Shown here piece after piece: positions 36,225-41,616 of a DNA stretch of 64,000 nucleotides. The DNA lies in NCBI GenBank assembly GCA_028583685.1, contig JAMXIF010001194.1, positions 50,130 through 114,129 of the forward strand, written 5' to 3'. Under the pieces are notes generated by a model, which did no database searches, had not been told where the DNA came from, and saw nothing but the letters and a program-made list of their open reading frames with translations. The stretch's first letter is position 1. Each line of letters starts with the position of its first letter. Position numbers and translations under genes: made by a program. The stretch comes from Petaurus breviceps papuanus. Taxonomy: Eukaryota; Chordata; Mammalia; Diprotodontia; Petauridae.

Positions 36225-38090
36225 GAGGGAGAGTTGGGATCTCTAAGATCCTTACTAGCTATGCAATTCTATACTCTCTCTCTCCTCTTCCCTCATTGTT
36301 CCTACCTCCAGGGTGAAGGAAGATGATATCCCCCTTTTCTCTGTCTCTCTGGCCATTCCAAGGGACTATAAACTCTATAGCCCTGGATTTCACTCAGGAA
36401 ATTGGTGTCATTGAAGCTCATTTGTAGGGAAACCCCAAGAGTTAATGAAGCATTAAGGGTGTCCTGTGCCTTTAAATGTGCATGCCTAGCTCTGAAAGGA
36501 CCCAGCAGGCCCAAAGGAGCTGTGACCCGCTGAGGAAGGTGGGGGAAAATGAGGGGAGGGGGTTAACTCTTTCCTTCCCGGTATGAAAACAGGCTGGGAG
36601 GGAAGAGGAGTAGTGTAGAGGTACTGGCTGCAGCTCCAGATGCTGGGAGGTTCTGGGCACAAGACAGTTCCTCTAGTATCCTGAGCAACCCCTGTTCTGA
36701 AGCCAGTGAGCATCAAAGGACTAAGAATTGGAAAGAATTTTAGAATCCAATTCCCTCACTTTACTGTCAAGCTAAAAAACTGAGGCTCAGGGATGAGGAG
36801 TGATTTGCCTAAGGTCACAGAGATAGTAAATAGGAGAGCTGAGATTCCAACCTGGACTCTCTGACCCCAAATCTCATCCTTAAAAATAAAACAAAACTGA
36901 AAACGATTTCATGCTACTTTCAGAACCCAGGCAACTTTGAATCCATTGATATGAGAGGTGAGTAGGTACAGGGAGGGCTGAGTCTGTGTGAGTAGGGAGG
37001 ACAAACGTTCTAGTGGAGAAAGGTGACTAACTTACCCTAACACCCACCACCCCCACCCCTCCCACTCCTGACCAAGACTGAAGGAGACCTTGGTTCAAAA
37101 ATTTTAGCTCTTACCGATTCATTACATGACCCTGGGGAAGTCATTGTCCTAGGTCTTAGTTTCTTCATTTGTAAAGTGAGGGGATTAAACTAAATAGTTT
37201 CTGAGAGACCCTATATCTCAAAATCTGTGAAATCAGGGTGCTTCAAAGCCACAGATACTTACTCCACTCACCCCAACCCCACCCCACCCCCCAATCCCCA
37301 GCTCTGTGGAAAAAGGTTGGAGCTAGCTCTGTTGGGCTGGGCTGGGTTGGGCTGCAGTGTCTGGGACAAAGGATGATAGGTCTGATATATCAGGTCTGGG
37401 AAAATGGTAGTTCTTCCAGCTGAGCCCCTCAGAACCCCTTCCTTTCTTCCTTCCTTTTGACAGCAGCTTTCTTTGCTGTTTTCTTTGTCTACACTTGTCT
37501 GCTTGGCTCCATCCCCTCCCCTCCCCCGCTCCATTCTTAGCTTCTCCTTGGGAACCAGAATAGCCAGGCTGAAGGGATAAGCAGGTTTCTGACACTGGGA
37601 GTTGGGTGGGTGGGTGAGCGGATTGGGGACAGCTGCCTCCTCCACCAGAAACCCTCAACTGCAACTATAATCTGCCAAGGAAGCCAGGCCAGTTGCAGGT
37701 TAGGGCTGGAGCACCCCGGGGAAACCCATGGTGTTTGACTGTTCCTTGGGGATGAGGAGAGGGAAACCTCACCTACTCCGACACTCCTCCCCCCATCCCC
37801 CAAGCTCAGGTCCCGTACCATCCCAGGGCCCCTGAACCAGGAGGCTAGAATGCCCAGGCTTCTGTGTTCCCCACTCCCACTGCCCTCCAGAGCCTGCCTC
37901 CTGCATGTACCTTCTGAGAGCTGAAGGACTGAGTCCAGTGGTAGAGAACCAGGCTCTCCTTGGCCCACTGGGAGGGGTCAGCTGCCTCCTGGCCCTCCGA
38001 GGCCTCCGGAGTCTTCCCTGCATCACTCTCCAGTGCCGAAATGGGCCACCAGCTACACTTGGTGGGAGTCAGGTTGTTCGGCGTCGCCAT
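16434..38090 (-). CDS. GDAP1L1: Ganglioside-induced differentiation-associated protein 1-like 1, six coding exons
   Basis: Complement join 37911-38090, 32285-32477, 31201-31374, 27701-27798, 24812-24926 and 16434-16777: 1104 nt, 367 residues, the length I know for human GDAP1L1. All junctions are GT/AG and all phases close. The start MATPNNLTPT is the mammalian N-terminus. A GST N-terminal, thioredoxin-like domain spans about 46-123 (YHWTQSFSSQKVRLVIAEKG, cis-Pro P99 in EEVPVIIH, then SDYDQIIDYVER). A long charged loop region about 150-215 is characteristic of the GDAP1 subfamily. The GST C-terminal helices run about 216-325. A glycine-rich hydrophobic tail anchor with basic end (about 340-367, ending YWYLKKKYI) follows. 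GDAP1 is a mitochondrial outer-membrane fission and redox protein. GDAP1L1 is its mainly neuronal paralogue, reported to be cytosolic and to move to mitochondria under oxidative stress. No sign of damage is seen. Confidence 0.97.
16915..17240 (+). repeat. L2 LINE fragment in GDAP1L1 intron 5
   Basis: CTCAGACCCTTCAGTGGCTT, TGTGGCATTCAAGGGACCTG, and AGGCCCAATTCATTTTATAA follow the L2 3'-end order. Confidence 0.75.
17255..17410 (+). repeat. MIR/Ther-1-class SINE
   Basis: GGGTTTGAATTTCAGCTCCT, GACTTGGAAGAGTCATGTAA, CTCAGTTTCTCATCTGTAAA in sense order. Confidence 0.8.
17475..17741 (+). repeat. Mar-1-type CORE-SINE, near complete
   Basis: The tRNA-like head GGGCAGCTAGGTGACACAGT is followed by GAGGACCTAAGTTCAAATAT (B-box-like), CACTTATTAGCTGTGT, the CORE block, and the tail CATAGTGCCTGGCACATAGT. 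It carries both the head and the Mar-1/MIR-like tail. It leads straight into a GAT microsatellite grown from its tail. Confidence 0.88.
17742..17787. repeat. (GAT)n microsatellite
   Basis: About fifteen GAT units that extend the tail of the preceding Mar-1 SINE. The poly-Ile reading frame on the minus strand is an artefact. Confidence 0.95.
18175..18320 (+). repeat. MIR-class SINE
   Basis: CTCTGTAGCCAACTACCTGT, GTGTGATCTCTGGGC, TGAAATGAGGGAGGTGAACT. Confidence 0.65.
18355..18545 (+). repeat. L2 LINE fragment
   Basis: Matches the L2 block around GGGCAACACCATCCTTCTAA, CAGCATTATCCTTGACTCCT, ATTTCTACCTCTACAACATC. A MIR tail piece follows at about 18640-18725. Confidence 0.75.
18735..19935 (-). 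repeat. L2 LINE, antisense
   Basis: The reverse complement follows L2 from the 3' end inward: TTTATTCAATAAATATTTAT, ACTGTGTGCAGGGCACC, AACAGTGTGAGCAAAAGCAC, GGGAACCATTGAAAATTATT, GAGTGACATGACT, GTAAAGTAGTCCAGTAGCAT, and AAGATAACCCCAAGGTTTTA. Poorly conserved at its inner end. Confidence 0.7.
19936..20720 (+). repeat. L1 LINE 3' end, sense, interrupted
   Basis: L1 3'-end landmarks: AATATCCACAGCAACACTTC, GCAAAAACTGGAAACAAAAG, ATGTATGAACTGATAGAGTG, AGTAAGCAGAACCAG. An L2 3' tail (about 20050-20340, antisense) and a CORE-SINE are inserted in it. Confidence 0.65.
20137..20305 (-). repeat. MIR/Ther-1-class SINE
   Basis: AGATGTAGAGCCAGAAGGCC, CCTTCATTTTATAGATGAGG, AAACTGAAGTGTAAGATCAC, GCTAGGATTTGAACTCAAGC. 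Confidence 0.85.
20725..22260 (-). repeat. L2 LINE body, antisense
   Basis: The reverse complement carries inner L2 blocks, including the complement of the reverse-transcriptase approach (AGAGGTCAAAAAGGATGGTG) and GGTAGAAAGATGGGACAGCA, AGGATCAAGGGAAGGC. A MIR-class SINE splits it at 21362-21550. The stretch 22260-22925 is unique, with no gene signal. Confidence 0.6.
21362..21550 (+). repeat. MIR/Mar-1-class SINE inside L2
   Basis: GTGACCATGGGTAGGTCACT, TCTGTAAAATAGGGATAATA, TCGTAGGGTTGGTAGGAAAG. Confidence 0.75.
22928..23030 (-). repeat. MIR/Ther-1-class SINE
   Basis: AGAATCATAGTATCACAGAT, AGAAGGGACCTCATGGGTCA, CAGATCAAGAAACTGAAACC. Confidence 0.8.
23033..23985 (-). repeat. L2 LINE 3' kilobase, antisense
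   Basis: A clear reverse complement of L2: AAACATTTATTAAGTGCCTG, GTGTGCCAGGCACTATG, AAGGAGCTCACAATCTAATG, GCATTCCAGGCATGGGGGAC, GGACTTTGAATGTCAAACAG, and the stretch around CAGGCTATTGCGGTAATTCA. The same blocks occur in sense orientation at 54-55 kb. Confidence 0.88.
23985..24090 (-). repeat. CORE-SINE fragment
   Basis: GAAGTAACTTGCTCATGGTC and GTAAAATTTGAACCCAGTTC. Confidence 0.65.
24270..24470 (+). repeat. Degenerate tandem array of a SINE-tail motif
   Basis: About four diverged units built on TCTGACATTCTATGTTCT, a variable stretch, and AAGGGTCCTTCAAATTCTAA. The array lies about 340 bp below GDAP1L1 exon 5, in intron 5. Confidence 0.55.
24812..24926 (-). CDS. GDAP1L1: GDAP1L1 coding exon 5
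   Basis: Acceptor CTCAG at 24931-24927, donor G|GTAAGT at 24811-24810. Encodes AKILEHDNVNYLKKILGELA to KLEYE (216-253) plus the first base of G254. Confidence 0.95.
25085..25247 (+). repeat. MIR/Ther-1-class SINE, source of a local duplication
   Basis: AGTGGAAAGAGATTTGGACT, TTACTAGCTACATCACCTTA, TTTTCCTTCTGAAAAATGAG. Positions 25125-25271, covering its second half and the first bases of the next SINE, recur at 27280-27411. Confidence 0.8.
25248..25497 (+). repeat. Mar-1-type CORE-SINE
   Basis: Head GGATAGCCAAGTAGATAGAG, then TCTAGCTGTGTGACCCTGGG, CCTCAGTTTCCTTATCTGTA, AGAGATATTGTGAGGATTAA, TATGTAAATGCTAGTTATTG. Near complete. Confidence 0.88.
25498..25722 (-). repeat. Mar-1-related SINE, antisense
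   Basis: GCTAACATTTATATAGTGCT, GATCCTCACAACAACCCTGG, GAGGAAACTGAGATGAACAA, CTACCTACTGTGCCACC. It abuts the preceding Mar-1 copy tail to tail. Confidence 0.85.
25723..25850 (+). repeat. Degenerate tandem array of a SINE-tail motif
   Basis: Three to four units of AGTTCTAATATTCTGTGTCC, AAGGTTCTTTCCAGCTCTAA, CATTCTATGTTCTAGATTTC and variants. Confidence 0.55.
25875..26195. repeat. Two L2 3' fragments, antisense then sense
   Basis: 25875-26030 is antisense (ATTTATTGTGCAATTAATAT, CCAGTGTGGTACTAG). 26040-26195 is sense (TAAGCTCCTGATGCCAAAGA, ending GAATGAGTGAACGAATG). They are placed head to head. Confidence 0.55.
26310..26500 (-). repeat. MIR/Ther-1-class SINE
   Basis: AGAATTAGAACTAGGAGGAA, CTATTTTACAGATAAAGCAA, CATTTGAACCCAGGTCTTTC. 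Confidence 0.85.
26800..27035 (-). repeat. Mar-1-related SINE, antisense
   Basis: CTAGCATTTTAAGGCTTTCA, AAAGTGCTTTACAAATG, TTTACAGATGAGACAGACAG, CATACTACTTGGCTGCC. Confidence 0.85.
27165..27480 (-). repeat. CORE-SINE interrupted by a duplicated segment
   Basis: 27165-27279 has GAATATTAGAACTAGAAGGA and the CAATTTTACTAAGG block. The SINE resumes after 27411 with AAGTCACTTGTCTAAGGTCA. The 132 bp between are a copy of 25125-25271. Confidence 0.75.
27280..27411 (+). repeat. Local duplication of 25125-25271
   Basis: From TCTGGTCCAATACTGCTTCT to AGCCAAGTAGATAGAG it matches the earlier segment base for base apart from a few substitutions and two small length differences near the middle. It spans the junction of two different SINEs, so it arose by DNA copying and not by retrotransposition. 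Intron 4 of GDAP1L1, 0.29 kb from exon 4. Confidence 0.85.
27701..27798 (-). CDS. GDAP1L1: GDAP1L1 coding exon 4
   Basis: Acceptor TTAG ending at 27799, donor ATG|GTGAGT at 27700-27699. Completes R183 (A+GA) and encodes HLANASTDLMKLDHEEEPQL to KQKKLM (residue 215). It shows up only partly as open frame because it is short. Confidence 0.94.
27865..28010 (-). repeat. Mar-1-related SINE fragment
   Basis: CATTTTAAGGTTTCAAAAAG, GTGAAGCAGGTAGCACAGG, TTTTACAGAAGAGGAAATGG. It begins about 70 bp upstream of exon 4. Confidence 0.65.
28010..28335 (+). repeat. CR1/L3-type LINE 3' end
   Basis: Blocks resemble the conserved CR1/L3 3' region: GAGAAGACATAGGAGGAATA, TTCAAGTATTTGAAGGTCTG, ACTCCATGTAAGGAAAAGCT, AATGGGCTGCCTTAGAAAGC, CTAAGCAGAGGCTGAATGCT, GGTATTGGTTGACCTAGATG. 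Confidence 0.7.
28440..28700 (-). repeat. Mar-1-related SINE, antisense
   Basis: CAGTGCTAAGTGCTTTATAA, GATTCTCACAACAAACCTGG, AAGTGATTTGCCCAGAGTCA, CACCACTTAGTTGCTTCC. Confidence 0.87.
28745..28925 (+). repeat. MIR-class SINE
   Basis: CCCAGTTGTGTGACTCTGGT, AAGTCACTGGACCTCTCTG, AAAGTACTATATAAATATGA. Confidence 0.7.
29215..29395 (-). repeat. MIR/Ther-1-class SINE
   Basis: CTTACTTTACTGATGAGGAA, GGTTACCCAGGTAGG, TTCGAACCCAGGGCCTCTGA. Confidence 0.85.
29825..29985 (-). repeat. MIR/Ther-1-class SINE
   Basis: AGAACCAGAGGGTACTTTAG, TGGGGAAACTGAGGCCCAGC, TAAGCCCAGGTCTTCC. From 29990 to 31630, on both sides of exon 3, there is no recognisable repeat. Confidence 0.85.
31201..31374 (-). CDS. GDAP1L1: GDAP1L1 coding exon 3
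   Basis: Acceptor CAG at 31377-31375, donor A|GTAAGT at 31200-31199. Completes E125 and encodes HVAQLIPEAGS to TAEIR, ending with the first base of R183. Includes the highly conserved MDAYTHGCILHPELTTDSMI. Confidence 0.96.
31635..31745 (-). repeat. MIR/Ther-1-class SINE fragment
   Basis: CCAACCCCCTCATTTTACAA, AGGAGGAAACTGAGGCACAG. Confidence 0.8.
31895..32225 (-). repeat. CORE-SINE split by a hAT-like element
   Basis: 31895-31949 (GCATTTAGAGCTAGAAAAGT) and 32132-32225 (AGTCCAACCTTTGCATTTTG, GTAGAAATTGAAGCCC) read as one antisense Ther-type copy once the insert is removed. It ends about 60 bp below exon 2. Confidence 0.7.
31950..32131 (+). mobile_element. hAT-like non-autonomous DNA transposon
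   Basis: Starts CAGGGCTTCTTGACCTTTTC, then GTGCCATGGGCCTCTTGGG, AAAATAATGTTTTTAAATAT, and ends CCCCAGGTTAAGAATTCT. The same family as 12439-13119, which carries an extra insertion. Shorter and complete at both ends to within a few bases. Confidence 0.6.
32285..32477 (-). CDS. GDAP1L1: GDAP1L1 coding exon 2
   Basis: Acceptor CAG at 32480-32478, donor G|GTATGG at 32284-32283. Encodes residues 61-124 (VRLVIAEKG to ERTFIG) and the first base of E125. Carries the cis-Pro loop of the thioredoxin-like fold. Confidence 0.96.
32745..32900 (-). repeat. MIR/Ther-1-class SINE with a partly duplicated start
   Basis: The head block recurs: AGTGCTGGAAGGGACATTAG, then ATCAGAGCTGGAAGGAACCT, then CTCCCATTTTACAGGAGG. 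Confidence 0.75.
33440..33690 (+). repeat. MIR/Ther-1-class SINE
   Basis: GGTCAGAAGTCCTGGATTCA, CTGACTCACTGTGTTACCCT, CCCCATCTGTGAAATGGGAT. The sequence 32905-33435 is not recognised as repeat or gene. Confidence 0.75.
34010..34170 (+). repeat. MIR/Ther-1-class SINE
   Basis: GGTGGAAAGAGCCCTGTACT, CCGCTTACTATACCTTGGGT, CTGACATCCCTTCCAGCTCT. Confidence 0.8.
34172..34635 (+). repeat. L2 LINE 3' end
   Basis: AACCTGGCCCCTTCCCACCT, TTCCAGTCTTCTTATTCC, AAGTCTCAGCTAAAATCCCA, TAGACCATGAGCTCCTTGAG, ending GCACTTAATAAATACTTATT. A run of C lies at 34515-34527, and an antisense L2 tail follows at 34675-34735. Confidence 0.88.
35165..35370 (-). repeat. MIR/Ther-1-class SINE
   Basis: CTTATTTTACAAATTAGGAA, GGTCACACAGCTACTAAGAG, TTCTGACTCCAAGTTCTC. 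Confidence 0.85.
35698..35718 (-). promoter_or_regulatory. GDAP1L1: RE1/NRSE-like REST-binding motif in GDAP1L1 intron 1
   Basis: The minus strand reads TTCAGCACC, two spacer bases, GGTCAG, then AGCT. Against the 17-base RE1 consensus NTYAGMRCCNNRGMSAG, 16 positions agree; the T in GGTCAG is the one mismatch. REST represses neuronal genes outside neurons through such sites. GDAP1L1 is a neuronal gene and the site lies 2.2 kb inside intron 1, in unique sequence. Binding is inferred. Confidence 0.55.
35797..35871 (-). repeat. BovB/RTE-type LINE scrap
   Basis: CAGTCATTTCAGTCACGTCC, GACAATTCGTGACCCCATTT, GGGGTTTTCTTGGGAAAGAT, TCTGGAGTGA are the antisense signature found at the 3' end of BovB-group RTE elements and their SINEs. 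Only about 75 bp remain. Confidence 0.6.
35985..36275 (+). repeat. MIR/Ther-1-class SINE split by a TG microsatellite
   Basis: GATCTGGGTTCTAATCCTGG, ATGACCTTGGGCAAGTTAAT, GATCTATAAAATTGAGAGG before the TG array, then GGGATCTCTAAGATCCTTAC after it, continuing the SINE tail. Confidence 0.8.
36116..36221. repeat. (TG)n microsatellite containing a 10-N assembly gap
   Basis: TG dinucleotides on both sides of ten N at 36163-36172. The array length is therefore unknown and probably collapsed. It grew inside the SINE. Confidence 0.97.
36720..36890 (-). repeat. MIR/Ther-1-class SINE
   Basis: TTGGAAAGAATTTTAGAATC, AACTGAGGCTCAGGGATGAG, TGATTTGCCTAAGGTCACAG. Confidence 0.85.
37075..37235 (+). repeat. 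MIR/Ther-1-class SINE
   Basis: ACATGACCCTGGGGAAGTCA, AGTTTCTTCATTTGTAAAGT, tail ATAGTTTCTGAGAGACCC. From 37240 to 38490 the sequence, including GDAP1L1 exon 1, is free of recognisable transposons. Confidence 0.75.
37911..38090 (-). CDS. GDAP1L1: GDAP1L1 coding exon 1
   Basis: ATG at 38090-38088; residues 1-60, ending QSFSSQK. Donor AAG|GTACAT at 37910-37909, phase 0. Translation past the donor leaves the family sequence at once, which fixes the junction. Confidence 0.95.
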
Positions 38091-38330
38091 GACAGGCTGA
38101 GCTCGGAAGGAAAAGGGGAAGGAGGCTTCCTAGTGGTGGCAGGAGCAGCAGCAGCAGCACTCACGGAGCATCACATGGCCTCTCCAAAGCCTCTGTTGTC
38201 ACTGGGGCTCTAGGCTGGAATCTCATTACTCATCGGGGGGCTCCAGAGGGACCGACAGGGAGCCTTTGCCTGCCCCACCCTGGAGGGGGAAGGCTGTGAC
38301 TGTTGGGTCACTGCAGAATTCACCACCCTG
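38091..38330 (-). promoter_or_regulatory. GDAP1L1: Probable 5' UTR and promoter zone of GDAP1L1
   Basis: Unique, GC-richer sequence directly upstream of the ATG at 38090, with a GCA/GCT-rich tract at about 38142-38160 on the minus strand. No TATA box is convincing. The transcription start is not determinable here. Confidence 0.4.
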
Positions 38331-38489
38331 CTCCAGCCCAAGCCCAGAGCTGGCCCTGGCAGTTCTGCAAGACACCTGAGAATCCCCAGGGTGACTGGGA
38401 ATTTGACTTATGATGGAGAGATCATTCCGCCCACTGGGGAAGAGACCTTCACCTCTTCTGTCTAGGACATTGCTGGAGAGGCATAGCAG

Positions 38490-38700
38490 CCCTGGGCTTG
38501 AAGACTTGATTTAAGTCCTGGCTCTACCAATTACTTGCTATGTGACCTTGAGCAAGTTAATGAATTTTTCTGAGCCTCAGCTTTCTCATCTGTAAAATGG
38601 GACCTTTCCAGCATTAACTTTCCAAGTTCTAAGGATCTTTCCACTTCTGATAGTCTATGTTCTATGGTTCCTTTTAGTTTTTACATTCTATGATTCTGGG
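38490..38700 (+). repeat. MIR/Ther-1-class SINE with a repeated tail motif
   Basis: TTGCTATGTGACCTTGAGCA, TTTCTCATCTGTAAAATGGG, then two to three copies of a block like AAGTTCTAAGGATCTTTCCA followed by TAGTCTATGTTC. Confidence 0.8.
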
Positions 38701-38814
38701 AAAGGGCCAGTCTGACGTACCACCTGTACGTCATAAGGGGTTACCTGATGGTTGGATTTGAGTATTAACTAGAAAGTATTTCCCATCCCTCCCAAACCTC
38801 CTCCTACTTAGAAA

Positions 38815-38950
38815 GGCAGAAAAGTTCAGCAAGAGCACTGACATTGCAATTAGAAGACCTGTATTTCTGTCTCAACTGTGCCACTGTTTGTAAGACTTTG
38901 GGCAAATCACTACACACCCTACTTGACTCTTAGGATTGTATTTTTTGGTA
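38815..38950 (+). repeat. MIR-class SINE
   Basis: AATTAGAAGACCTGTATTTC, TGTAAGACTTTGGGCAAATC. Confidence 0.7.
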
Positions 38951-39034
38951 TGATAAGGATATAGACTGGAGTTGTGTTTTTGTTGGTATGGGAACTCCCA
39001 AGTGAGGAATTTCATGCTCTCGTGCAGATCTGTC

Positions 39035-39180
39035 CCTGAGTCTTAGACAGCTCCCTAAAGGACAGAGAAGGGAAGTGATTTGTCAACCATCACAGAGCCA
39101 GAATGTGTCAGTTAGGTTTAAATCCAGGGCTCTCTAGCTTCAAGACTAGTTCTTAATCCACTATGCCAGGCTGCCTCTCA
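39035..39180 (-). repeat. MIR/Ther-1-class SINE
   Basis: GTGATTTGTCAACCATCACA, GGTTTAAATCCAGGGCTCTC, ACTATGCCAGGCTGCC. Confidence 0.75.
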
Positions 39181-39184
39181 TATT

Positions 39185-39440
39185 TTTTCATGATTTAAAA
39201 AGTTTTATTGATGCTTTTCGTTTTTATATCACCATCACTTCCCTATATTGCCCCTCCCCCACTTATACCACCCTTCTTAGTACCACATAAATGCAATAAA
39301 ACAGAACAAATCATCACATTGGCTGTGTCTGAAAATGAATGCCTCTTTCAGCACCTATACTCAATCCATCACCTCTTTGTGAGAGGCAGGAGACCTACTT
39401 CATCATCAGCTCTCTGAAGTCAGAATTAGATATGCATTGA
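39185..39440 (-). repeat. L1 LINE 3' UTR fragment, antisense
   Basis: TTTATTGATGCTTTTCGTTT, TATATCACCATCACTTCCCT, ATAAATGCAATAAAACAGAA. The family resembles L1 3'-UTR sequence, less securely than the larger copies. Confidence 0.5.
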
Positions 39441-41004
39441 GTAGAGTGCTGAAGTTGTAAAGCACTTTAGAAGGGTGACATATTCATTTTGTCAGTCCTT
39501 CCCTCTCTCTGGCATTCCAGCATTTGAGAGTTATTCATTAGTTTTGTAACAAGCTTTCCTGTTAAAGGCCAATCCACCTGGGAGTGGCAATGTGTTTAAT
39601 TCTCAGCCATTCACTGGTTAATTTATCAACCCAGAATTTGAGGTCCGCCACAATCTGGCTATAACATAGCTGCCTTTCAAGCCTTATTTCACAACATTCC
39701 ACTTGTGCTCTACATTCTAACCAGCTGGACTACTGGCTATTTTAAAAATCTCATCCTACCACCCTCCACCTCTCTGAGTTTATAGAGGCCATCATCCCTC
39801 AAGCCTAGAGTGCCCCTCCCTCCATAACTTCCCTCTTACTGTTTGAGGGCTAAGCAATCCTCCCAGTCCCTCAGTATCACAACCAAGGGTCCATCCTCAA
39901 TTCCTATTTCTCAACACTACACCCCGCCCTCCCCCTTGCCCCATCTAATCTGTTGCCAAGGACTATTGATTTTATATTTGTAACATCTCTTGAAAATAGC
40001 CCTCTTTTCTCCTCTAACATTGCCTAAAGTGATTTTCCTAAAGTACAGGACTGATCATATCACACATACCACCCCCTGCCCCTCAATCCCCCCTCCAACT
40101 CAATAAACTCCAGTTGCTTCCTCTTATCTCCATGATCAAATATTAAGTCCTCTGTTTAACATTCAGAGTCCTCCATAACCTAGCCCTCTCTTACTTTTCC
40201 AGTTTTTAATTTTTAGCATTCACTTAAAAATAATTTGAGTTCCACATTCTTTCCCTCTTACCCTTCTCCCACCTATTAAGATAGGATATCAATTATACAT
40301 GTGAAGCAACATAAAACATTCCCATATTAACCACATTGCAATAAAAAGCAAGAAAAATAAAGTGAATGAAGTATGCTTAAATCTGCACTCAGAGTTCATC
40401 AGTTCTCTGGAGGGGGAGATAATTTTTCATTGTGGAATTGCTTTGGATCACTTTCTTGATCAGAGTAGCTAAGTGGTTACAACATTGCTGTTGCTTTGTA
40501 CAATGTTCTCCTGGTTCTTCCCACTTTATTTTGCATCAGTTTATATAAATCTTCCCTGGTTTTTCTGAAACCAAACACCTCATCATTTCTTTTCTTTCTA
40601 TTTCATTTTTATAAAGATTTTGAGTTCCAAATTTTTTCTCCCTCCCTCCTTCCCAAAATGGCAAGCAATCTGATATGTTATACATGTACAAACATATTAA
40701 ACATACTTCAACATTAGTCATGTTGTGAAAGAAGAATCAGAACGAAAGGGAAAAACCATGAGAAAGAAAGAAAAAAAAACAATAAAAAGAGAGAAAATAG
40801 TATGCTTTGATCTGCATTCAGACTCCATAGTTCTTTCTCTGGATGTGGATAACTTTTTCCAGAATGAGTCCTTCAGAACTATCTTAGGTCACTGTATTGC
40901 TGATAAGAGCTAAGTCTATCCAAGTTGGTCATCACATAATGTTGCTGTTACTATGTATAATGTTCTCTTGGTTCTTCTCACTTCACTCAGCATTGGTTCA
41001 TGTT

Positions 41005-41616
41005 CAGAGGCTCCCAAAGTGGGTAATACTTCCCCCTGGGGAGGTGGTGGAGTGATTCAGGGAAGTGGTAGTAGCATCAGGTACAATTCGGGGGCACTGA
41101 ATAAAAATAAAGGGGTGGTGGAAGCATAAGGAAAGAAGAAAAGAGAAGCAAATTTTGAAAAACTGTTTGTACATGTTTCATCTGTTGTGTAACAGTTTAA
41201 GTTATAGTGGTTACATTATTTTTCAAATAAAAACACAAAATGCAAGTTGTAAACAATCAATGGTCAAGTCTACCAACAGGTCTTAATAAGCAAGTGATGG
41301 CAGGTGAGCATGCCATTCCATGCCACTGGAAGTCCAGCATGCATCAACAGCAATATGTGCACATAATGACTTGTTTAACAATATGATACTCTACAGTTAC
41401 ATGACACAATATTGCATCATCAAAATTTCAATGCAGGGAAAAAAAACATAAATTTGCAGTAAAATATTAAAGATGCATCATTTTAAAAATTTTTATATTT
41501 TTTGACATGATGCAAATTAAAAAAAACATTAGAGGATTAAATAAAGTAGATTTCTGGGGGGTACTAATTTTTTTTAAAGGGGTCAGCCATAGGCCAAATA
41601 AGTTTGAGAACCTCTG
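41005..41616. mobile_element. hAT-superfamily non-autonomous transposon inside L1
   Basis: 612 bp bounded by imperfect inverted repeats CAGAGGCTCCCAAAGTGGG and, inverted, CAGAGGTTCTCAAACTTATT. CAGAG fits the hAT terminus YARNG. The L1 3' UTR reads on across it (GGTTCATGT before, AAGTCTTTCC after). The eight-base target duplication is no longer clear. AT-rich, no transposase frame. I do not assign a subfamily; OposCharlie-like elements are the natural comparison. Confidence 0.75.

Noticed and set aside
38280-38345. A possible second RE1-like half site near GDAP1L1 exon 1 (TTCACCACC)
   Set aside because: Only the left half is similar and the right half does not match the consensus.
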